Assembly: GCA_964626885.1 (NCBI GenBank)
Contig: CAZVJA010000135.1
Span: 1 to 14,233, forward strand
From: CAZVJA01 sp964626885
Lineage (GTDB): Bacteria > Planctomycetota > Planctomycetia > Planctomycetales > Planctomycetaceae
Length of the DNA: 14,233 nt
Reading direction: 5' to 3'
Shown: positions 6,266 through 13,726 of the stretch, piece by piece
Numbering within the stretch: the first letter of the stretch is position 1
How the letters are laid out: the number at the start of each line of letters is the position of its first letter
The notes under the pieces: model-generated
What the model saw: the letters and a program-made list of their open reading frames with translations, nothing else
Told to the model about the DNA's origin: nothing
Database searches by the model: none
Program-made: the position numbers and the translations under genes

Positions 6266-8128
6266 TCATTCCACCGTCACGCTCTTGGCGAGATTCCGAG
6301 GACGGTCAACGTTGCAGCCCCGCAGCAGCGCAATGTGATAGGCCAGCAGCTGCAACGGCACGGCCGTCACCAAGGGCTGCAGGAACTCCTCGACCTCGGG
6401 GACGTAAATCACGTCGTCGACCAGTTCGGCCACTTTGTCGTCCCCTTCGCAGGCAACCGCAATCACCGGTCCGCCCCGCGCTTTGATCTCCTCGATGTTG
6501 CTCATCACCTTGGGATAAATGCCGCCGCTGGGAATCAGGAAGACGCTCGGAGTTTGTTCATCGACCAGGGCGATCGGCCCGTGCTTCATCTCGGCGGCGG
6601 GGTAACCCTCGGCGTGAATGTAGCTGATTTCCTTCAGCTTGAGCGCCCCTTCCAGTGCGACCGGAAAGTTGTACAACCGGCCGAGGTACAGGAAGTTGTT
6701 CATGCCGTAATATTTTTCGGAGACCCTCCGCACGGCGTCGTGACACTTGAGCGTCCTGCGAATGACCTGCGGCATGGCGCGCAGACTTTCGATCATCCGC
6801 TGCCCCGCCGGGTGCGACAGATGCCGCATCCGACCGAGAAACAACGCCAGCAAAGTCAACGTCGTCACCTGTGACGTGAAGGCTTTTGTCGATGCCACGC
6901 CGATCTCCGGCCCGGCGTGCAAATAGATCCCGCCGTCCGCTTCGCGGGCGATCGTCGAGCCGACGACGTTGCAGATCGCGAGCGTCGGGTGCCCCTTCCG
7001 TTTGCATTCGCGCAACGCAGCCAAGGTGTCGGCCGTTTCCCCCGACTGAGTGATCGCGAAGATCATGGTGCGATCGGGGATGGGAGGATTGCGATACCGC
7101 AATTCGCTGGCGTACTCAACTTCAGTCGGAATTCTGGCAAACTCTTCAAGGAGGTATTCGCCGACCAGTCCCGCATGCCAGCTCGTGCCGCAGGCGGTAA
7201 GCACAATCCGATCAATCCGTCGCAACTGTTGCGGGTCGAGATTCAGCCCGCCGAATTTCGCGGTCCCTTCCTCGTCGTCCAACCGGCCGCGAAGCGCGTT
7301 TTCGATCGACTGCGGCTGCTCGTAAATCTCCTTAAGCATGTAATGCTCGAACTCCCCCAGTTCGACATCGGTATTCACTTGATCGAGAGTGTGAATCGAC
7401 GGCGAGAGGGGGCCGGCGTCGCGATGCAGCAGCTCGATGCCGTCGGGTCGAAGCAGGACGAGCTCGTGATCCGAAAGATACACAACCTCATCCGTGTGGC
7501 CGGCGAGTGGTGCGGCATCGCTGGCCAGAAAATACTCGCCGTTCCCCACACCCACCACCAGCGGACTGCCGACGCGGGCCGCCAGTAGAAAGTCCGGAAA
7601 ATCCCGGAAGAGGATTGCCAGCCCGTATGTTCCCTTCAGCTTCTTCAGCGCGAGCTTCACTGCTTTGACGCAGGTGCGCGCGTCGGGAGTCGATGTTGCC
7701 AGCCGCGTCTGCTCGGCGAGATGATGCGCAATCAGGTGCGCGATCGCTTCGGTATCGGTCGCGGTGTGAAAGACGTAACCCAACTCCTGCAGCTGCTCGC
7801 GAAGCGACGTGTAATTTTCAATCACACCGTTGTGGACCAGCACAACCTCCCCATTGCCGCCCACGTGCGGATGCGAATTGGTATCGGTCGCGGCTCCATG
7901 CGTGGCCCAGCGCGTGTGGCCGATGCCGAGCGATCCGTCCATCGGCTGTTCTTCCAGCAGCCGTGCCAACTGCTCGACGCGCCCCGCCCGTTTACGGATG
8001 GCGATCTCCCCATTGTTCCAGAGGGCGATGCCGGCACTGTCGTATCCGCGATACTCCAGCCGGTGCAGTCCTTCGAGCAGCAGTTCCGCTGCCGGCCGAT
8101 GTCCGATGTAGCCCACGATCCCACACAT
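6266..8128 (-). CDS. glmS: Glutamine-fructose-6-phosphate aminotransferase (isomerizing)
   Basis: GlmS makes glucosamine-6-phosphate from fructose-6-phosphate and glutamine, the entry step to UDP-GlcNAc. It has 620 residues (E. coli: 609). The N-terminal class II glutaminase domain starts MCGIVGYIG, with Cys2 as nucleophile. GHTRWATHG (70-78, Arg73), NSHPH (84-88), HNGVIENY (99-106, Asn100-Gly101) and Asp125 complete the glutamine site. Two SIS sugar-isomerase domains follow, with TACGTSWHAG, TQSGETADT and GVASTKAFTSQ visible, and the C-terminus ends in the family signature LAKSVTVE. The frame extends 10 codons further upstream, but the start must be at 8128 because Cys2 has to become the N-terminal residue, and AAGGAGG lies eight bases before this ATG. 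It is divergent from the glycosyltransferase gene and is followed by ispH. No glmS ribozyme was recognised upstream. Confidence 0.97.
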   Translation of the reverse strand: MCGIVGYIGHRPAAELLLEGLHRLEYRGYDSAGIALWNNGEIAIRKRAGRVEQLARLLEEQPMDGSLGIGHTRWATHGAATDTNSHPHVGGNGEVVLVHNGVIENYTSLREQLQELGYVFHTATDTEAIAHLIAHHLAEQTRLATSTPDARTCVKAVKLALKKLKGTYGLAILFRDFPDFLLAARVGSPLVVGVGNGEYFLASDAAPLAGHTDEVVYLSDHELVLLRPDGIELLHRDAGPLSPSIHTLDQVNTDVELGEFEHYMLKEIYEQPQSIENALRGRLDDEEGTAKFGGLNLDPQQLRRIDRIVLTACGTSWHAGLVGEYLLEEFARIPTEVEYASELRYRNPPIPDRTMIFAITQSGETADTLAALRECKRKGHPTLAICNVVGSTIAREADGGIYLHAGPEIGVASTKAFTSQVTTLTLLALFLGRMRHLSHPAGQRMIESLRAMPQVIRRTLKCHDAVRRVSEKYYGMNNFLYLGRLYNFPVALEGALKLKEISYIHAEGYPAAEMKHGPIALVDEQTPSVFLIPSGGIYPKVMSNIEEIKARGGPVIAVACEGDDKVAELVDDVIYVPEVEEFLQPLVTAVPLQLLAYHIALLRGCNVDRPRNLAKSVTVE

Positions 8129-8136
8129 CGTGCCGG

Positions 8137-8143
8137 CCTCCTT
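8137..8143 (-). promoter_or_regulatory. Shine-Dalgarno fixing the glmS start
   Basis: AAGGAGG on the minus strand, eight bases before the ATG at 8128. It selects this start over the in-frame upstream codon at 8158. Confidence 0.75.
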
Positions 8144-8360
8144 CGTAAAACGGGGCAAGAGTGCAAGGCGGGGAAAGTTACATCATCCGCCAACATGGGT
8201 CAATCCGGCATACGTCACTACCGAAAGGTTTTGGAGCGACATTGCTCGTTGGCTTTCGATTCTTCCCTCTAGACGCAATTTCCCCTTTGTGCCAAACTCC
8301 GCCCCCCGATACGGTTCGGGCCGATTGCGCCCGTCCGTCTGAGTGGCGCGGTCCGCCGCA

Positions 8361-8379
8361 TGTCACTCCAAATGTCACT
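8361..8379 (+). repeat. Direct repeat TGTCACT x2, 12-base period
   Basis: Two copies of TGTCACT (8361-8367 and 8373-8379) lie 19-37 bases before the glycosyltransferase ATG. They could be a regulator half-site pair. They also lie inside a 13-codon mini-ORF (ATG 8360, stop TGA 8399-8401) that overlaps the next start as ATGA. Function is unproven. Confidence 0.3.
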
Positions 8380-8397
8380 TCCAGACCCGGACTGTCG

Positions 8398-9396
8398 ATG
8401 AGTATTTCGATCGTCATCCCAATCTACAACGAGCTGGAGAACATCCGGCCGATGCACGCCGCGCTCGACGACGCGCTGCGGGCAATCGACCGCCCCTGCG
8501 AAATCATCTTCGTTGACGACGGCTCGCGCGACGGATCGCTTGATGAGCTCGCAGCGCTTGCCCGACACGATTCGCGCGTCAGGGTTCTGGAACTCCGCCA
8601 CAACTTCGGACAGTCCGCCGCGATGAGCGCCGGCATTCAGGCCGCGACGGGTGACGTGATCATCACCATGGACGGCGACCTGCAGAACGATCCCGCCGAT
8701 ATTCCGTTGCTCCTGGCGAAAATCGACGAAGGGTACGACCTGGTCCACGGTTGGCGGAAGAATCGGCAAGACACCTTCATCAACCGTCGGCTGCCATCGA
8801 TCATCGCGAACCGCATTATCTCGAGCGTGACCGGTTTCCCGGTGCATGATCTCGGCTGCACGCTCAAAGCCGTTCGCCGCGAGGTCGCGCAGGAAGTCCA
8901 TTTATACGGCGAAATGCACCGTTTTATTCCGATTCTCGCGCATTGGCGCGGCGCGAGATGCGCCGAGATCGTCACGCGGCATCACCCGCGCCGGTTCGGC
9001 CAGTCGAAGTACGGGATCTCGCGGACGCTCCGCGTGATTCTCGATCTGATCACGATCAAGTTTCTGATTCGTTATCTCGGCTGCCCCATGCGGTTGTTCG
9101 GGACGGCCGGGTTGGTTTGCGGGGCCGTCGGCGGGCTGTCAGCCGGCACAACCCTCTGGATGAAAGTGCAAAGCAACGTTGACATGTCAGGCAATCCGCT
9201 GCTGCTGCTGTCGGTTTTCTCGATGATGGTCGGCGTGCAACTCTTCGGACTGGGAATGCTCGCTGAGCTTGGCGCGCGCATTTATTACGAATCGCAATCC
9301 AAGTTCCCGTACGCGGTCCGGCGGGAGCTGCATTTCGAGGCGAAACAACACGACTCCGCGGAACCGGTGGTCGCTCCGCTCCGCCGCGCGGCTTGA
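8398..9396 (+). CDS. Family 2 glycosyltransferase, polyprenyl-phosphate sugar synthase type (DPM1/ArnC/GtrB-like)
   Basis: This 332-residue membrane-anchored enzyme probably moves a sugar from a nucleotide donor onto polyprenyl phosphate at the inner face of the cytoplasmic membrane. The N-terminal GT-A domain shows SIVIPIYNELENI (4-16), FVDDGSRDGS (38-47, Asp40-Asp41), the metal-binding DGD within TMDGDLQNDP (90-99; Asp92, Asp94) and RRFGQSKYG (198-206). Two predicted membrane segments follow (about 233-255 and 267-290), as in ArnC/GtrB/YkcC-type proteins. The frame is open upstream to at least 8161, but the family N-terminus begins at MSISIVIP, so the ATG at 8398 is chosen. No Shine-Dalgarno is visible; initiation may depend on the overlapping ATGA mini-ORF or be leaderless. 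The next gene, 102 bases downstream, encodes an ArnT/PMT-like transferase that uses such polyprenyl-linked sugars, which strongly suggests a donor/transferase pair. The sugar cannot be deduced. Confidence 0.92.
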   Translation: MSISIVIPIYNELENIRPMHAALDDALRAIDRPCEIIFVDDGSRDGSLDELAALARHDSRVRVLELRHNFGQSAAMSAGIQAATGDVIITMDGDLQNDPADIPLLLAKIDEGYDLVHGWRKNRQDTFINRRLPSIIANRIISSVTGFPVHDLGCTLKAVRREVAQEVHLYGEMHRFIPILAHWRGARCAEIVTRHHPRRFGQSKYGISRTLRVILDLITIKFLIRYLGCPMRLFGTAGLVCGAVGGLSAGTTLWMKVQSNVDMSGNPLLLLSVFSMMVGVQLFGLGMLAELGARIYYESQSKFPYAVRRELHFEAKQHDSAEPVVAPLRRAA

Positions 9397-9498
9397 ACTC
9401 ACGGCGACATCGACAAGGACGTAACAGATCCGCATGACTCAACGATATGCCATACCGGAGTAACACCTCGGCCGGTCGCGATTACTTGGGGGGACAAC

Positions 9499-11322
9499 AT
9501 GACACGGACGTCATCGCACAACGATTCCGCAAACCAACCACCGACCGCTAATTCAGCCAACTCGGCGAGAGCATTGTTTCGCCGCTTTTTCCCGGCAGCC
9601 ATGTTTCTGCTTGGGGTCTTCGCCCTGTTCTTCGAGCTGGGAGATTGCCGGTCCCTCGGCTCGCACGAGGCGTACATCGCGGTGCCGGTGCGGGAGATGC
9701 TCGAAACGGGGGATTTCATCGTCCCGAGATTCGGCGGATTGCCGCGTCTTGAAAAACCGCCGCTCGGTTATTGGGTCTGCGCCGCCTCCGCCTGGACACT
9801 TGGTGAATTGAGCGAGTGGACGCTCCGGATACCGGCGGCTCTCTCCGGCATTGCATTGGCGATACTCATGGGAATCTGGGCGAAACGCTGGTACGGTTCG
9901 CATGCCGGATGGGGAGCAGCGATTGCGCAGTTGACGGCAGTTTATGTGATCGTCTACGCGCGCAAGGCCGAAGTCGACATGCTTCTCTGCCTGTTGACCA
10001 CCTCGGCCATGTTTCTGATCGCTCATCAATCCCCCGAGGAAACCGGCCGAAAAGGGTTCATTCGCTGGATCGGTATTTATGCGCTGCTGGCGGCCGCGTG
10101 GATGGCGAAGTTTCATTACGGCGTGGCGATGATTCTGGCACCCGCGATCACGTTTTACGTTCTCCGCGGTCGTTACCGTCAATTCCTGCAGATGTTGAAT
10201 CCGGTGGGGCTGTTCCTCATAGCCGCTGCCGCGCTGATCTGGCCGTACCTCGTCATGCAACAGGTTCCCGAAGCGATGGAACTCTGGAAGCAGGAGACCG
10301 TGGGCCGCGCGACGGGAGAACTCGGCTACAAGCCGGTCTGGTTCTATCTCCCTCCCATCCTGTGGATGATGCTCCCCTGGACGCCGTTCGCCTTGGCAGC
10401 CGCTCCTGCGAGCCTGCGACGCGCCTGGCGTCCCGACTCTTCCAAGGACCGTTCGTTCTGGAAACAGCTGCGCGATGGCGATGCACGGGAGCAGTTTCTG
10501 TGGGTCTGGTTCTTCGTTTCGCTCTGCGTCGTCACGGTCCAGGCGAACAAGCACCGGCATTACATCATGTCGGCGCTTCCTTTGTTCTCGTTACTGGCCG
10601 GCCAGCGGTTTGCCGAGCTGGTCGAATGGTCTCAAGCCGGCCGTAGATTGCTGAAGAAACGAGTGGCCATTCCTCTGACAGTTGCCTGCCTGGCGTTGGC
10701 AATCGGCACGCCCATCGTTCTCAGCCAACGAGACTTAAATCTGCCGGTCGTGCCGAGCAGCGTTGTGGCTGTCATCGCGGGGCTGGGAGCCTGCGTTGCG
10801 GTCTGGCTGATGGTTTTCCAGAGGAACACGTTGTCGGCCTGCACGGCCGGACTGGTCTTTATGGGGTGCCTCATCGGCGTGCATGGCTGGATATTAAGAC
10901 ACAGCGATCATCGGATGCCGTTCAGCGATTTCGCCCAGATTTTGCGCGAGGGATATTCCGACGACCGGGAAATTCTTGTGTACCGGATGGGATATCACTC
11001 GATGATGTTTTACATGGAGCCCCCGGTTACCCGGATCGACACCTACAAACATCTCGCCGAGCGATTACAGAAAGATGGGTCCGAACTCGTTGTCGCGTTC
11101 GAACCAAATCTGGCCGAGTTGAAGAAATTGGGTAACATCCGCGACCTGAAGGTGCTCGATCTGACCGATCGGGGTGAGTCACTGACGGAATACCCGATCC
11201 ATTTGGTCGAGTTGACCCCCTTGCCCTCCGTGCAAGCACGGAAGGCAGCGGAACCGGAAAGTGCTCCGCAAAAACTGACCAACGCTATCGACGCGCAACG
11301 GGACGAGAGCCAAACCCGGTAG
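9499..11322 (+). CDS. ArnT/PMT-like membrane glycosyltransferase (GT-C fold)
   Basis: This 607-residue polytopic protein has roughly ten or more hydrophobic segments and a soluble C-terminal part (about 470-607). It belongs to the PMT_2/ArnT-type GT-C enzymes, which transfer a sugar from a polyprenyl-phosphate carrier to lipid, glycan or protein on the outer side of the membrane. Family landmarks are REMLETGDFIVPRFGG (65-80), LEKPPLGYW (84-92, Glu85-Lys86), ARKAEVD (154-160, Asp160) and KHRHYIMSALPLFSLLAG (351-368). At the usual DE motif of the first periplasmic loop the sequence is SHEAY (55-59), so His56 stands where Asp is expected while Glu57 is kept. A GGGGGGA ribosome site precedes the ATG by six bases. 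It is most likely co-transcribed with the preceding polyprenyl-phosphate glycosyltransferase. The acceptor is unknown; lipid A, a surface glycan and a protein are all possible. Confidence 0.9.
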   Translation: MTRTSSHNDSANQPPTANSANSARALFRRFFPAAMFLLGVFALFFELGDCRSLGSHEAYIAVPVREMLETGDFIVPRFGGLPRLEKPPLGYWVCAASAWTLGELSEWTLRIPAALSGIALAILMGIWAKRWYGSHAGWGAAIAQLTAVYVIVYARKAEVDMLLCLLTTSAMFLIAHQSPEETGRKGFIRWIGIYALLAAAWMAKFHYGVAMILAPAITFYVLRGRYRQFLQMLNPVGLFLIAAAALIWPYLVMQQVPEAMELWKQETVGRATGELGYKPVWFYLPPILWMMLPWTPFALAAAPASLRRAWRPDSSKDRSFWKQLRDGDAREQFLWVWFFVSLCVVTVQANKHRHYIMSALPLFSLLAGQRFAELVEWSQAGRRLLKKRVAIPLTVACLALAIGTPIVLSQRDLNLPVVPSSVVAVIAGLGACVAVWLMVFQRNTLSACTAGLVFMGCLIGVHGWILRHSDHRMPFSDFAQILREGYSDDREILVYRMGYHSMMFYMEPPVTRIDTYKHLAERLQKDGSELVVAFEPNLAELKKLGNIRDLKVLDLTDRGESLTEYPIHLVELTPLPSVQARKAAEPESAPQKLTNAIDAQRDESQTR

Positions 11323-11362
11323 CCCCATCTCACCCGTTTTCTCCGGGCTGCCACGCTTTTCT

Positions 11363-11409
11363 CGTTGAATCTGCAGTAGAAGAACCTCGGGTTCGCTGCA
11401 GATTCGACG
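11363..11409. other. Long two-step hairpin between the ArnT-like gene and the lipoprotein gene
   Basis: The 14-base arms CGTTGAATCTGCAG (11363-11376) and CTGCAGATTCGACG (11396-11409) pair with a single G-U wobble. Within the loop a second stem forms (GAACC 11382-11386, GGTTC 11390-11394) around TCG. No U-tract follows on either strand. It lies 40 bases after the stop of the membrane glycosyltransferase, so it may be a 3' stability or termination element, or a protein-binding palindrome. Confidence 0.5.
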
Positions 11410-11576
11410 CATGGTGCGGATGGTCTTGCGGTCCCGGCCCGAATTCATTACCTTCCCGCGTCTTTCCACGGGCCTACCCACTCGACGAATTCTCGATTCG
11501 ACCTCTCCGGGACCAATCCCTTTCTCTCGCTCGGCAGGTCACTCCCAACTCGCTCGCTGATTGCAAGGAAGCTGTC

Positions 11577-13688
11577 ATGGAACGATGCACCATCGTTCGA
11601 TGGGGAATCGTCTTCTGTTTTTTGTGCTGTTCGGGCTGCTCGACAACCCGCGGCATGAACACCGCGTCATGGTGGCGCGGCAAGGATGCGACTGAAAAGA
11701 CATCAGATGAAAAAGTCGCCTCCCGCAATCCCTTCAAACGGGATAACAAGAAGACCGATAAAGAAGACACTACTGAGGTGAAGCAGGTTGCCGCCGCTGA
11801 CACCAAGAAAGATAAGAAAGAAAAGGCCGACAAGCCGACCGAACCGGCGAAACCGGGTGACTCCGCAACCAAACAGGTTGCGGCCAAGGACAAGCCCGCC
11901 GCGTCCAAGGTCACATCGCACGACGCCGAAACACTCAAGCTGATCGAAGAAGAATTGAAGGATCTTCCCCCCGCGGAGCGCGAGCGGCTTTACGCGGAAT
12001 GGAAACCGCTCGATTCCGGTCTGGTCAAGCAGCTCATTCGAATCCGCCGCATGGTCCGGCAAACGACGCAGCAATCGCCGGCGCAGCAGATCGCTCAAAA
12101 CGGCGCGGCCGGTGCGCCGGACCCATTGAAGGCGGGGATGTCCATCCAACCTCGTGGCCCGGAAGCGATGGCTGCGGGAGGTTCCACGCCACAACTGCAA
12201 ACGGCCGGGCGTGCTCCGACGTCACAGCTAGGCATCAGCCCTTGGGGACAAACGGGAGATCCGAACGGATCGTCTCAATATGGCGCGATCGACACATCCC
12301 CAACAGCTGCGGGCGCAACGAGTCCGTACGGTTCCTTCAGCCCCGCCACTCAGCCGGGATCACCGATGCAAGATCCCCGCATCAATCTGGCGGCGGGTGG
12401 ACCAAACGGAGCGGATGCACTCGGTTACCGACAAGATACGACGCTCCCCAATGGTTTTGGGACCATTCCGACGGCGTCACCCATTGGTGTTGCGCCGACG
12501 AACGGTATGTCAGGCAACGCCATGGCTAGCGTGGATCAGAATGCAATGACAATCACTCCTGGTCGACCCGGCCAACCAGGAACGGTGGCAAATGGAACGC
12601 AGCAATTCAGCGGCGCGGTCTCCAGCAATGGTGGTCCGCAGATTATCGCGGGGGGGGCTCCCGGTGGGTTGAGTCCGTATTATCCTCCCAAGCAGTCGGC
12701 GGCGGCGGCTTCTCCCGGGACGAGCGCAGCCGGTGGGAATATTCTCCCGGTCTCGGCGCAAACCGCGGGAGGACAACCGGGATACATCGGTGATCAGCCC
12801 GCACTCCCGAACGCGGTTCCGCAACCACAGAATATTACTCCGCAGACGACACAACAATTGCAGCCGCAGCCTTCTGGACTGTCGGCATTCGGCGTCGGAC
12901 GTTTCTTGAACGGTGCCGCCAATAACCCCGCCCTGCCCTCCGCCGGCGGACACGTCAGCCAGGCTTCCGGCAAGTGGGCGGAAGATCTCCAGCGCGTCAT
13001 CACCAGTGCCGCGGCGGATGTGTCGCAAACCGGTCCCGGTACAACGGAAGCCGAAAGACGATCGTATATCGAAAAGCATGTCTATCTGCGGATGCTGTTC
13101 TTAATGGCGGGCCAGCAAGTCCGGGCCATGGAGCCGATCCCCGGCATCGATCCCGGCGAGCAGGAATTCTGGCAGCAGATGTTCTGGGGGATGTCGAGCT
13201 ATTTCGACGCCGCCGCAATTCCGGATGCCGCCGACCGTTCGACTCAAACCGCACTCCAGCTGCGTGGAGCATTGCAGCGCCTGCAGGAAAAAGCCCGGCT
13301 GGAGCTGCGTAACGTGAACTTCTGCCACAAGATTTCCAGCTTCGGCAATTACGAGCGCTTCCAGCGGGACGAGTTCAGCGCAGGGCAGCCGGTGCTGGTG
13401 TACGCGGAGGTCTCGAACTTCAAGAGCGACCAGACCTCCGACGGATGGTTCCGCACCGTGCTCAAGTCGAGCATCGAAATCTACAACAGTCGCGGGGAAC
13501 TGATTCAGAGCATGCCCTTCCCGCCGACAGAAGACCTGTGCAAGAACCAGCGCCGCGATTACTTCCACAGCTATGAGTTCACGGTCCCGCAACGGATCGC
13601 GATCGGACCGCACGTGATGAAGCTCACCGTCGAAGACCAGATCAGCCAGAAGCTGGCTACTTACACGTTGAATTTCACGGTGAAGTAA
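11577..13688 (+). CDS. Large lipoprotein-like protein with disordered middle, unknown function
   Basis: This 703-residue protein is not recognised as a named family. The N-terminus has a short hydrophobic stretch ending in CCSGC, a plausible lipobox with Cys21 as the lipidated residue. Residues about 35-115 are very rich in Lys, Asp, Thr and Ala (KQVAA occurs twice). A short predicted helical segment follows (about 117-163, LIEEELKDLPPAERERLYAEW, 21 residues starting at 122, with RIRRMV near 155-160). Residues about 165-460 are low-complexity Gly/Pro/Gln/Ala/Ser/Thr sequence, probably disordered. The C-terminal part (about 465-703) looks folded: a helical half containing YIEKHVYLRMLFLMAGQ, then a beta-rich half with YFHSYEFTVP and a closing TYTLNFTVK, possibly a beta-sandwich. 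AAGGAA seven bases before the ATG supports the start. The gene is 38 bases ahead of another exported protein on the same strand, probably an operon. A role in anchoring or spanning the envelope is inference only. Confidence 0.8.
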   Translation: MERCTIVRWGIVFCFLCCSGCSTTRGMNTASWWRGKDATEKTSDEKVASRNPFKRDNKKTDKEDTTEVKQVAAADTKKDKKEKADKPTEPAKPGDSATKQVAAKDKPAASKVTSHDAETLKLIEEELKDLPPAERERLYAEWKPLDSGLVKQLIRIRRMVRQTTQQSPAQQIAQNGAAGAPDPLKAGMSIQPRGPEAMAAGGSTPQLQTAGRAPTSQLGISPWGQTGDPNGSSQYGAIDTSPTAAGATSPYGSFSPATQPGSPMQDPRINLAAGGPNGADALGYRQDTTLPNGFGTIPTASPIGVAPTNGMSGNAMASVDQNAMTITPGRPGQPGTVANGTQQFSGAVSSNGGPQIIAGGAPGGLSPYYPPKQSAAAASPGTSAAGGNILPVSAQTAGGQPGYIGDQPALPNAVPQPQNITPQTTQQLQPQPSGLSAFGVGRFLNGAANNPALPSAGGHVSQASGKWAEDLQRVITSAAADVSQTGPGTTEAERRSYIEKHVYLRMLFLMAGQQVRAMEPIPGIDPGEQEFWQQMFWGMSSYFDAAAIPDAADRSTQTALQLRGALQRLQEKARLELRNVNFCHKISSFGNYERFQRDEFSAGQPVLVYAEVSNFKSDQTSDGWFRTVLKSSIEIYNSRGELIQSMPFPPTEDLCKNQRRDYFHSYEFTVPQRIAIGPHVMKLTVEDQISQKLATYTLNFTVK

Positions 13689-13726
13689 CACGCGGAAGTG
13701 CGGACGCTCCACGCGGGAGTCGTGTC

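Noticed and set aside
6134..6874. Plus-strand 246-codon frame over the 3' end of glmS
   Set aside because: It is antisense to the conserved isomerase domain, with no recognisable features.
8129..8397. Possible glmS ribozyme or riboswitch upstream of glmS
   Set aside because: The glmS leader region shows no ribozyme-like core that I can recognise, and the ribozyme is mainly known from Firmicutes and relatives.
9553..10560. Minus-strand 335-codon frame inside the ArnT-like gene
   Set aside because: Composition is Arg/Glu/Gln/His rich without any motif, as expected for an antisense frame of a membrane protein gene at high G+C.
11430..11514. Separated 8-base inverted repeat GGTCCCGG / CCGGGACC before the lipoprotein gene
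   Set aside because: Arms are short and about 70 bases apart in G+C-rich sequence; chance is likely.
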